Positions 43,571 through 50,899 of a stretch of DNA of 51,502 bases are shown one piece after another. Position numbers and translations under genes: made by a program. This DNA is from Lentisphaeria bacterium UBA1732 (GTDB lineage: Bacteria; Verrucomicrobiota; Lentisphaeria; Victivallales; UBA1829): positions 1 through 51,502 of the forward strand of contig DCIG01000079.1 of NCBI GenBank assembly GCA_002315855.1, read 5' to 3'. Under the pieces are notes generated by a model that saw nothing but the letters and a program-made list of their open reading frames with translations, ran no database searches and was not told the origin of the DNA. How positions within the stretch are numbered: the stretch's first letter is position 1; every line of letters starts with the position of its first letter.

Positions 43571-43758
43571 ATCCATACCTGCTGTCTTGTCGCAATTATA
43601 CGGAATGAACTGAAACTGAATCAATCTATGAGCTTCTTCAGATACTGGGAATCTCGCTGACGGACAAAACTCCTGTGCGGGAGTTATTTGAAAAGCGGAA
43701 AATGGATGATCTTGATGCCAAAACTACACTTTTTATACTTAGCTTGCTTGACAAATAG
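43571..43758 (+). pseudogene. Remnant of an IS4-like transposase C-terminus, frameshifted
   Basis: 43571 onward reads IHTCCLVAIIRNELKLNQSM in one frame. After a shift near 43630 the next frame reads SIYELLQILGISLTDKTPVR, then ELFEKRKMDDLDAKTTLF, to a stop at 43756-43758. The phrases CLVAII..ELKLN and YELLQILGISLTDKTP are those of IS4-type transposase C-termini as I know them. Everything upstream of the C-terminus is gone. The last codons (CTT GAC A) supply TTGACA for the next gene's promoter. Confidence 0.65.
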
Positions 43759-43776
43759 AAAATTTAAGCGTATTTT
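43748..43776 (+). promoter_or_regulatory. Promoter formed partly by the transposase remnant
   Basis: TTGACA (43748-43753, within the last codons of the transposase remnant), 17 bp, TATTTT (43771-43776), 65 bp before the small Cys protein start. Confidence 0.6.
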
Positions 43777-43840
43777 ATTGGGACATTAGTGATTAACTTC
43801 ATTAAACCATACTCACAAAACTGAATCAGGAGGCCATACC

Positions 43841-44188
43841 ATGACACAAAATGAACTCATCCAAACTGTAAAATCCTTAATCTCGGCCCACTCTTGCTGT
43901 CAGGAACTCAAACTCGCCGGACAAAAGTGGCTTGATTCAATCGGAACTCCCGCAGAAAAAGCTGCCGCCGAGGCTCTGCTTCAGGAGGTCAAAGACGACA
44001 TTTGCACGATTGATCAGGAAATCGGATTTTTCGATTCACCTCTCGCAGTCCAATATTTCGGCGAGGAGAAAGCCAAAGAACTTTCTCTGCAAGCTCACAA
44101 AGACAAAGAAGCAGGTGCGGTCTGGTGCAATTGCGATGCTTGTGCGATGTGCAAACTCATCATCGACAATGCAGCTCAGCTCGTTTAA
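43841..44188 (+). CDS. Small conserved Cys-containing protein (often labelled Hsp90-like)
   Basis: 115 residues, soluble, with no signal peptide. N-terminal SCCQELKLAGQKWLDSIGT and a middle DICTIDQEIGFFDSPLAVQYFGEEKAKEL are followed by a Cys-rich end WCNCDACAMCKLII, suggesting metal or redox chemistry. I recognise this as a small family of anaerobic gut bacteria that databases often label heat-shock protein Hsp90 although it has no GHKL ATPase. SD CAGGAGG precedes ATG. Its own promoter is at 43748-43776. It sits next to the oxygen-detoxifying flavodiiron gene, which fits a stress role, but that is inference. Confidence 0.7.
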   Translation: MTQNELIQTVKSLISAHSCCQELKLAGQKWLDSIGTPAEKAAAEALLQEVKDDICTIDQEIGFFDSPLAVQYFGEEKAKELSLQAHKDKEAGAVWCNCDACAMCKLIIDNAAQLV

Positions 44189-44197
44189 CCTTAATGT

Positions 44198-44356
44198 TCT
44201 GATTTCAAAAAGTCATTGACGGAAAGATTTTGGAAGAAAATTCGCGCAGATGTCAGGGACATGTTTGAGGCGCTGCCCGAAACGCCGCCACCGAAAACGC
44301 TTTTCGACAAAGCCGGAAAGCATCTTTATGTCCACGCGAATCTTTTGAAATTACCT
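44198..44356 (+). repeat. Dispersed 160-bp inverted-end element, copy D
   Basis: 159 bp from TCTGATTTCAAAAAGTCATT to TTTTGAAATTACCTC. Shares TTGACGGAAAGATTTTGGAA, TTTGAGGCGCTGC and CGCCACCGAAAACGCTTTTC with the other copies; the TTTCAAAGCTC block is altered. It lies between the small Cys protein and the flavodiiron promoter. Confidence 0.8.
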
Positions 44357-44374
44357 CATACCCTCGAAATCAGT

Positions 44375-44403
44375 TTGAAAACCATAGTCCCCTGCTGTAT
44401 ATT
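44375..44403 (+). promoter_or_regulatory. Promoter of the flavodiiron protein gene
   Basis: TTGAAA (44375-44380), 17 bp, TATATT (44398-44403). The -35 lies in a CGAAATCAGTTTGAAA stretch just beyond copy D. Leader of about 150 nt. Confidence 0.6.
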
Positions 44404-44559
44404 ATAATAAAAGGAAAACGGCTTCATTGCCTCGCGCATCGTTTCTGATGGAAATCGCTCTGTCTGAAAACAAAAATGGATCAGTTTTCCGCCTCAGGCA
44501 CACGTTCTTTTCACCTCATAAAGCATTTCTCTCAATCATCCAATAACCGGAGATATTTC

Positions 44560-46353
44560 ATGAAAATCACCGACGATATCCGATACATCGGAGTAAATGA
44601 CCATCAGGTCGACCTCTTCGAAGGACAATATGTCGTTCCCAACGGCATGGCGTACAACTCCTATGCCATTCTTGACAGCAAAACCGCCATTATGGACACG
44701 GTTGACCAGCATTTCACCCACGAATGGCTGGACAACATTCACAAAATTTTCGGAGACAAAGCCCCTGATTATCTGATTGTTCAGCACATGGAACCCGACC
44801 ATGCGGCCAATATCGGCGTCTTCATGAACCTCTACAAAACGACCACCATCGTTTCTTCGGCGAAAGCATTTGCCATGATGCAGAATTTCTTCGGCACTGA
44901 ATTTGAAGACCGCCGCATTGTGGTTGCCGAAGGCGATACGCTTTCCCTGGGCAAACACACGCTCGCATTTGTTGCGGCTCCGATGGTTCACTGGCCTGAA
45001 GTCATTGTTACCTACGATACCTGCGACAAAGTGCTGTTCTCCGCCGATGGTTTCGGCAAATTCGGTGCGCTGGATGTTCAGGAAGACTGGGCGTGTGAGG
45101 CACGCCGCTATTTTATCGGCATCGTCGGCAAATACGGTGCTCAAGTTCAGGCTCTCCTCAAGAAAGCAGCCGGACTTGACATTCAGATCATCTGCCCGCT
45201 CCATGGCCCGATTCTCACGGAAAATCTCGGCTACTACCTCAATCTCTACAATATCTGGTCTTCCTACGATGTGGAAAGCGAAGGCATCGTCATCGCCTGC
45301 ACTTCGGTCTACGGTCATACCAGGGCAGCCGTCGATCAGCTGGTCGAAAAACTGAAAATCAAAGGTGCTCCGAAAGTTGTTGTCCATGATTTGGCCCGCA
45401 CCGATATGGCGGAAGCCGTGGAAGACGCGTTCCGTTATGGCAAACTCATCCTTGCCACGACCACCTACAACGCCGAAATCTTCCCGTTCATGCGCACGTT
45501 TATCGAGCATCTTACCGAACGCAACTATCAGAACCGCATGATTGGTCTGATTGAAAACGGCAGCTGGGCTCCCTGTGCGGCAAGAGTAATGCACGACCTG
45601 TTCAACCGTTGCAAAAACATCCGTTTTACCGATACCACGGTCCACATCAAATCGGCTCTGAATGCAGAAAGCTCCGCACAGCTTGAATCCCTCGCGGATG
45701 AAATGTGCCAGGGCTACAAGAATATGCAGGAAACCACCGCCGTCAAGAACGACCTGTCTGCGCTTTTCAACATCGGCTACGGTCTGTATGTCATCACATC
45801 CAAGGATGAAAACGGACGCGATAACGGATTGATTGTCAATACCGTCGCTCAGCTCACCAATACACCGAACCGTGTCGCTGTTACCATCAACAAACAGAAC
45901 TATTCCTATCACGTCATCAAGCAGACCGGCATCATGAATCTGAACTGCATTTCTCAGGATGCTCCGTTTGCACTCTTTGAACGCTTCGGCTTCCAGTCTG
46001 GACGCACGGTTGACAAATTCGCCGGTATGGAAATCTGCCGTTCCGACAACGGGCTTGTATTCCTGACCCAGCACGTCAATTCGTTCCTCTCGCTGAAAGT
46101 CGAAAACTACATCGATTTGGATACTCACGGCATTTTCATCTGCTCCATTTCGGAATCCCGCGTTCTCTCCAAGGTCGAAACCATGACTTACACCTACTAT
46201 CAGAACAATGTGAAGCCGAAACCTCAGACCGAAGGCAAAAAAGGCTGGGTCTGCAAAATCTGCGGCTACATCTACGAAGGCGATGAACTCCCCGAAGATT
46301 TCGTTTGCCCCCTCTGCAAGCATGGTGCATCGGATTTTGAACCAATCAAATGA
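44560..46353 (+). CDS. Flavodiiron protein fused to flavin reductase and rubredoxin domains
   Basis: 597 residues from ATG 44560 (CCGGAG SD); 28 more codons upstream are unconserved. Domains: metallo-beta-lactamase-like diiron domain with ligands His76, Glu78, Asp80, His81, His144, Asp163 and His215; flavodoxin domain (TSVYGHTRAAV at 248-258) for FMN; a flavin-reductase-like domain (about 410-545, LFNIGYGLYVITSKDENGRDNGLIVNTVAQ); and a C-terminal rubredoxin with Cys565, 568, 583 and 586. It reduces O2 to water and/or NO to N2O in the cytoplasm. The last two domains equal the high-molecular-weight rubredoxin Hrb that serves FprA in acetogens, here joined in one chain. A free rubredoxin gene follows. 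Confidence 0.92.
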   Translation: MKITDDIRYIGVNDHQVDLFEGQYVVPNGMAYNSYAILDSKTAIMDTVDQHFTHEWLDNIHKIFGDKAPDYLIVQHMEPDHAANIGVFMNLYKTTTIVSSAKAFAMMQNFFGTEFEDRRIVVAEGDTLSLGKHTLAFVAAPMVHWPEVIVTYDTCDKVLFSADGFGKFGALDVQEDWACEARRYFIGIVGKYGAQVQALLKKAAGLDIQIICPLHGPILTENLGYYLNLYNIWSSYDVESEGIVIACTSVYGHTRAAVDQLVEKLKIKGAPKVVVHDLARTDMAEAVEDAFRYGKLILATTTYNAEIFPFMRTFIEHLTERNYQNRMIGLIENGSWAPCAARVMHDLFNRCKNIRFTDTTVHIKSALNAESSAQLESLADEMCQGYKNMQETTAVKNDLSALFNIGYGLYVITSKDENGRDNGLIVNTVAQLTNTPNRVAVTINKQNYSYHVIKQTGIMNLNCISQDAPFALFERFGFQSGRTVDKFAGMEICRSDNGLVFLTQHVNSFLSLKVENYIDLDTHGIFICSISESRVLSKVETMTYTYYQNNVKPKPQTEGKKGWVCKICGYIYEGDELPEDFVCPLCKHGASDFEPIK

Positions 46354-46386
46354 GCTGGCATCAGTTCAGATAATCTGTTCATCTGC

Positions 46387-46413
46387 GGGACGCGCACCGT
46401 TCTGCCGCGTCCC
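46387..46413 (+). terminator. Hairpin after the flavodiiron gene
   Basis: GGGACGCG (46387-46394) pairs with CGCGTCCC (46406-46413). Only TT follows, so it may be a weak terminator or a stability element before the rubredoxin gene. Confidence 0.45.
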
Positions 46414-46619
46414 TTCATAAAACAAAAGAATAAATTCAAAAAGGTATCTTTATCCATTCGGAATACAAGTTTTTGGATGTACCCCCACAACGTTTTCGGG
46501 CCTTTTGAAGGCGGCTGTATGAACAGCAACCTCGAAAAAAGTACGAAAACCGGACTTTGGACAGGCAAAAACTGTATTCCCAAATGAATTGAGACATCCT
46601 CAAAAGAAAGGATATGAAA

Positions 46620-46778
46620 ATGAAGTACGTTTGCAAAGTTTGCGGTTATGTGTACGATCCTGAAGTCGGCGATCCTGACAATGGCATCCCGGCTGGCACG
46701 AAGTGGGAGGACATCGCAGATGATTTCGTCTGCCCCCTCTGCGGTGTTGGCAAAGACGAATTTGCTCCTGCTGAATAA
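46620..46778 (+). CDS. Rubredoxin
   Basis: 52 residues, the standard length: MKYVCKVCGYVYDPEVG at the start, with the CxxC knuckles C5/C8 and C38/C41 (FVCPLCGVGKDEF) that bind one iron. ATG 46620 was preferred over an in-frame ATG at 46614 because AAGG lies at proper distance only from the former. It carries single electrons in the cytoplasm, most likely to the flavodiiron protein encoded 266 bp upstream. A terminator follows. Confidence 0.95.
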   Translation: MKYVCKVCGYVYDPEVGDPDNGIPAGTKWEDIADDFVCPLCGVGKDEFAPAE

Positions 46779-46794
46779 GCACACTCATGATTCA

Positions 46795-46828
46795 GGGTAC
46801 CTCCGCTGACCTCGGAAGTACCCTTTTC
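46795..46828 (+). terminator. Intrinsic terminator of the rubredoxin gene
   Basis: GGGTAC plus TCCG (46795-46805) pair with CGGA plus GTACCC (46813-46823), followed by TTTTC. Confidence 0.85.
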
Positions 46829-46920
46829 TGTGCTGTTTGCTTTTCAAAAAATACAATCGTCCTTCAGAAAAAAACGTCCTGCATTGTATTCCACTGATCA
46901 TTCCCCCGTATTTCTCCGTT

Positions 46921-47346
46921 ATGAAAATTCTTCGTCAAACCTTTCCTCTGCTTCTTCTGCTCCCGCTTACCTCGTGTGCTGACTTTTGGCACGATTTGCG
47001 CTTTTCCGACTCGAATCCGCCCGATGAAGTTTTGATTCCGGTGGAGACGGCACAGAAAAAAATACTTTCTCAACAGGAAATCACTGAGCTTTTGACCCAG
47101 AAACTGATTATGGCGATTTCACGTGCAGGTCTGGACGACATGGAGCTTTCGCCAGCCTCGGAATCCGACAAAATCGCATCCGCAATATGCGATTCTCTGG
47201 TTCGGGAAAATATTGTGCGCCGCGGTTCTGCAAATCATCTTCAGGTCAATCTCGAAGCTGTTCCGGGCGAAGCTGTCATTCTTGAAACATCCTCCGGCAA
47301 ACGTTTGGTCCGTGCCGTTCTTCCGTCCGAAACAACTGGAAACTGA
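46921..47346 (+). CDS. Hypothetical lipoprotein
   Basis: 141 residues from ATG 46921. Signal peptide MKILRQTFPLLLLLPLTSC with lipobox Cys19. The mature part contains VETAQKKILSQQEITELLTQKLIMAISRAG and an acidic ASESDKIASAICDSLVREN segment. No family recognised. Upstream in-frame codons (from 46837) precede the signal peptide and were not used. It lies 6 bp before the release-factor-like gene, so the two form an operon. No functional link is evident. Confidence 0.7.
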   Translation: MKILRQTFPLLLLLPLTSCADFWHDLRFSDSNPPDEVLIPVETAQKKILSQQEITELLTQKLIMAISRAGLDDMELSPASESDKIASAICDSLVRENIVRRGSANHLQVNLEAVPGEAVILETSSGKRLVRAVLPSETTGN

Positions 47347-47352
47347 TCGGTC

Positions 47353-47859
47353 ATGACACGTGAAGAACGAAATCTCATCCTTCTTGCGGATGATTCCGCA
47401 CTGATGCAGCAGTGTGAATTGATTATGCAGAAAGGCACTGGAAACGGCGGTCAGAAAATCAACAAAACCTCTTCCGCCGTCCGTCTCCGTCACAAACTCA
47501 CGGGCTTGGCTGTCGCCGCCAATGAGCACCGCAGTCAATCTCAGAACCGCCACATCGCACTGAATAAACTCCGCCTCAAAACGGCATTCTCCATTCGCAC
47601 GGCTCCCGATTTCGATTTTTCACTGGAACCTCTCCCCTCCCCCGCCAATGCGTCCCGCCTGATTCCTTGGATTGCAGATGTCTTTGACCATGCCGAATTT
47701 TGCGGCTGGGACCTCGTCAATACCGCGTCTTCACTTCACGTTTCCGCCTCAAAACTCGAAAAATCACTTCGTCATTACCCTGATGTTTGGAAAAGCTGGT
47801 GCGAACACCGCAACGCTCTTTCCCCGGACAAACCGGTCCCTTCCGCCCCTGCAGAATAA
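47353..47859 (+). CDS. Release-factor-like protein with GGQ motif (ribosome rescue type)
   Basis: 168 residues. The RF-1 catalytic domain is near the N-terminus with GTGNGGQKINKTSSAVRLRH (GGQ at 32-34), which hydrolyses peptidyl-tRNA in the ribosomal centre. The stop-codon-recognition domains of RF1/RF2 are missing, as in ArfB/PrfH-like rescue factors. Unlike ArfB, the C-terminus is not a basic tail; residues 95-168 form a helical domain of unknown role. The stop lies 11 bp from the convergent GH35 gene with no terminator between, so the two transcripts probably overlap. Confidence 0.82.
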   Translation: MTREERNLILLADDSALMQQCELIMQKGTGNGGQKINKTSSAVRLRHKLTGLAVAANEHRSQSQNRHIALNKLRLKTAFSIRTAPDFDFSLEPLPSPANASRLIPWIADVFDHAEFCGWDLVNTASSLHVSASKLEKSLRHYPDVWKSWCEHRNALSPDKPVPSAPAE

Positions 47860-47870
47860 ATCTCCCTCCC

Positions 47871-49979
47871 TCACGAAAATTCAGCGTAATATCTCCCGTC
47901 ATTCACCCATGGGGTCATGACCAGATAACACGTCTTGCCGAACAGCATTTTCGCAGGAATCCGCCACGGTCTCCCGTCGTAGAAACAGTCCGCAATCAGT
48001 TCGCCGTCGGCGTAGATTTGTCCGTTGTCAAACCGGTACGGCACATCAATCATCCCCTCTGTCGAGCTGACATCAATTGACATCCATATTCGCGGCGCAT
48101 TCTCCCGCCCCAACTCCAATTCAGCCTCATATTCTGCCGGAATTTCAAATGCCGCCCCGGCAAGTTCACTGAAAACAACCGTCGCATTTTCTTCCGTTTT
48201 CAAGCCTGTTTTCATACTGAGCCATCCCCGCTCCGTCCACTGCTGCACCTCGAATCTTCCCGTCCGCACAGCGTTCAATTTCCCGTCTTTCAGGTACAAA
48301 TCGCATCCATCCTCCCCCAGATACACAGTCCCGTCAAGTTTACGCAAATACTGCGCTTCATTCCACGTCAATGTAACGATTCTGCTGTCTCCCGCCTCGA
48401 AAACACATTCACGTCCCGCGTGTTCCACATAGACTGACTTCTCCCGTCCGCTGAATTGATACTCCGCCGGTATCCCCGGAATCTCCGCGAAAAAGAAGGT
48501 CTTCCCATCACGGCACAATGGCTGCGCCGTTGCATATTCCAGCTCTATCCCCTCCAGTTTCATCCTGAACGGCAGAAAAAATGCCGTTTCGCCGCACACG
48601 TCAATCGGCGGGAATACCACCCCTGCCCCCGTATCAATCACCGCTCCTGAAACATCTTCCAGCGGATAAAGTCTCTGATAGTGATTGACGAAAACAAAGC
48701 CCCGCCGCCCGTCTGTCCGCATGGCGCATCGCAGAGTCGTTCGATCCTCCACATCAATTTGCACTGTCTGGAATGCGGGAGAAAGCACGGCGAAGTCCGC
48801 CTGAAAATCAGCCAGGAATAAATGGAGCAGATTCAAAAGCCGGTAATGTCCCCTCACCTCGCCGTATTCCGAAAGCGGCGCACCATAATCATAGTTCAGA
48901 ATCGGATAATCATTCGGATATCCTGTCGCACGCGATTCCTGCAAGCCTCCTCCGCCCCGCGCAGTCTTGTTGGTCCCTCCGTGATACACATAGTATCCCG
49001 GCAGATTATTCCCGCATCCCAGCGTAACCAGTGCCGCCGCATACACATCCATCGGCTTGACCGCATAACGCCTGTGATGGGTCGATTGCAGACCGCCGCC
49101 GAGCTCGCAGGTCAGAAAAGGATAACGATGATAGGGCAGCTGCCACTCTCCCTCTGCCACGCGCATTGAGCTTAAATCCGCCCCGACCGCGCTGTCGTTC
49201 CGGTCTTCCAGAAAGAAATACCGTGCCGGGGGATGCTTCATCTTTTCCACGCCCTCCGCCCACGGCGCATCGCAATACCCCGCGAAAACCGGAAGAACTC
49301 CGTCCAGAGGAATTTTCGCGCCTCGCGCACGGTTCCACCCGGTAACCGTCCACAAAGGTGCATCAATCCCGCATTCCTGCGCAATCTTCTTCAGTTCACT
49401 CAAATGTGCGGCATCATCCGTCAGTTCATTTTCCACCTGTACGCCGATGATCGCCCCGCCGTCTTTCCAGAACATTCCCCCCAGCTGTTCCCCGTACTGA
49501 CCGAAAAGCCGCCTCACGATTTTCAGATACGCTGCATCATTTGACCTCAGTTTCATCCCGTCTTTTTTAAGCAGCCAGTCAGGAAATCCGCCGTTTCTGC
49601 ATTCACCGTGACACCATGGCCCGATCCGCACAAAAACATCCAGTCCTGCCCGTCCGCATTCGTTCACAAAACTCCGGACATCACGGTCTCCGCTGAAATC
49701 AAATACCTCCTCTTCCTCCTCGTGATAAATCCAGAACAAATACGTTGAAACCACCGTGATTCCCCCCGCCTTCATCTTCGCCAGTTCTTCCCTCCAGCTC
49801 TCCCGTTTCGCCCGCGAAAAATGATATTCTCCCATCACGGGAACCCATGGCTTCCCGTCCCGTACAAGATAACGGCTGTTGACCTCTGTTGTTTTCCCAT
49901 CCGCGCGCGCCCCTCCGAGATTGAGATGCCCGCTCAGAAATGGATATTCCACAGCCCGCTTGAACTGAATTTTCATCAT
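47871..49979 (-). CDS. GH35 beta-galactosidase
   Basis: 702 residues from ATG 49979, which has GGAG 5 bases upstream; the frame runs to 50060 but those codons lack conservation. GH35 landmarks: PVMGEYHFSRAKRESWREELAKMKAGGITVVSTYLFW, IGPWCHGECRNGGFPDWLL, acid/base Glu about 185 in VQVENE and nucleophile Glu about 292 in LTCELGGG. C-terminal beta domains complete it. No signal peptide is seen, so it probably works in the cytoplasm on imported galactosides. It is probably transcribed from the promoter at 50352-50379 through the RhuM remnant. Confidence 0.92.
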   Translation of the reverse strand: MMKIQFKRAVEYPFLSGHLNLGGARADGKTTEVNSRYLVRDGKPWVPVMGEYHFSRAKRESWREELAKMKAGGITVVSTYLFWIYHEEEEEVFDFSGDRDVRSFVNECGRAGLDVFVRIGPWCHGECRNGGFPDWLLKKDGMKLRSNDAAYLKIVRRLFGQYGEQLGGMFWKDGGAIIGVQVENELTDDAAHLSELKKIAQECGIDAPLWTVTGWNRARGAKIPLDGVLPVFAGYCDAPWAEGVEKMKHPPARYFFLEDRNDSAVGADLSSMRVAEGEWQLPYHRYPFLTCELGGGLQSTHHRRYAVKPMDVYAAALVTLGCGNNLPGYYVYHGGTNKTARGGGGLQESRATGYPNDYPILNYDYGAPLSEYGEVRGHYRLLNLLHLFLADFQADFAVLSPAFQTVQIDVEDRTTLRCAMRTDGRRGFVFVNHYQRLYPLEDVSGAVIDTGAGVVFPPIDVCGETAFFLPFRMKLEGIELEYATAQPLCRDGKTFFFAEIPGIPAEYQFSGREKSVYVEHAGRECVFEAGDSRIVTLTWNEAQYLRKLDGTVYLGEDGCDLYLKDGKLNAVRTGRFEVQQWTERGWLSMKTGLKTEENATVVFSELAGAAFEIPAEYEAELELGRENAPRIWMSIDVSSTEGMIDVPYRFDNGQIYADGELIADCFYDGRPWRIPAKMLFGKTCYLVMTPWVNDGRYYAEFS

Positions 49980-50056
49980 ATTTGCTCCGTTGCTCTGACT
50001 GTTTCGCAGTGCAATCCGCTTGACTGTTTGCTCATCGCGTACTGCAATATTTTTAA

Positions 50057-50323
50057 TCATGGCAGTTCAGGATTTTTGAACCATTCATCATCCGAAATAA
50101 AACCTTTGCGGATAAATTCACTCAAATGCCGGGGCGCCCGGATGCGGAACTGTGTTGCGACTTTTGATTTGACGCGGTACCCAACGGAATTAATCATATC
50201 CGGATTGTAGTATTCCAGCTCACGCGGAACCAATCTTGTCTCTTCCTGACAAACTGTTGAGAATTTCTTAATAGTTGCCTCACCGTTGCGTCCGGCATTA
50301 TCCATCAGGTCATCTCCGGTCAT
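50057..50323 (-). pseudogene. Fragment of a RhuM-family protein
   Basis: 88 codons. The stretch TIKKFSTVCQEETRLVPRELEYYNPDMINSVGYRVKSKVATQFRIRAPRHLSEFIRKGFISDDEWFKNPELP matches the central block of RhuM-family proteins (YNxDxIxxVGYRVxSxxxTQFRxWA), which are normally about 300 residues. The N-terminal part and all of the C-terminal part are missing. It ends in a stop just upstream of the GH35 gene. It retains a good promoter, so it may now serve only as leader for the galactosidase. RhuM genes often travel on mobile islands. Confidence 0.7.
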
Positions 50324-50351
50324 TCTGTGGTTGTATACATTAGTTCTAAAG

Positions 50352-50379
50352 AATATACCCTGTTTTTCCGCGATGTCAA
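50352..50379 (-). promoter_or_regulatory. Promoter reading into the RhuM remnant and GH35 gene
   Basis: Minus strand TTGACA (50374-50379), 16 bp, TATATT (50352-50357). Confidence 0.65.
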
Positions 50380-50899
50380 GTAAAATCGACTATTTCCCGA
50401 AAATTTATCGGCATGATCTGAAATAGCGCCCCCCTCTGCACGCTCAGTCCGACCTCATTTCACCCTCATTTTTTCGATTCGGGATTAAGGTTCCGTCGTG
50501 AGCAGTCCCCCCCTCGACTTCTGCTTACGTTCAATTCTCTCCGGACCTCATAATGCACCAAAAGGACTGTATCTCATTAAAACTGCTCTGCATCATACAC
50601 GTTTTATCGTTCTTTTTGCTTTTCAACGCCTTTCATAACTGCTTTATTTTAAGTCAGATAAAGAAAATTCAATCCTCATCGAGCAAAAAAAGGATCAGAT
50701 TGAACCGGTGTAAGTGATTCATATTTAAGCAAGATATAAAATACCTCAAAACACAAGATAAATTACCTTGATTTTTGAGGGACTTTATAAATTATTAACA
50801 ATCAGTATAATAGAGCAGAATAAAAAATCATTTCATCTGCTCATATTTTGCTTATCTTTTTATAACTATACTATTTTCAACAATTTACAGAATTGAAAA
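50380..50899. other. AT-rich spacer between yggS and the RhuM remnant
   Basis: No credible gene. A hairpin with arms CCTCAAAA (50744-50751) and TTTTGAGG (50773-50780) may end the yggS transcript on the minus strand, although it lies about 120 bp beyond the stop. The 50450-50530 part is C-rich. Confidence 0.4.

Noticed and set aside
44536..46323. 595-codon minus-strand frame over the flavodiiron gene
   Set aside because: Antisense shadow; the plus strand has all catalytic and Cys motifs.
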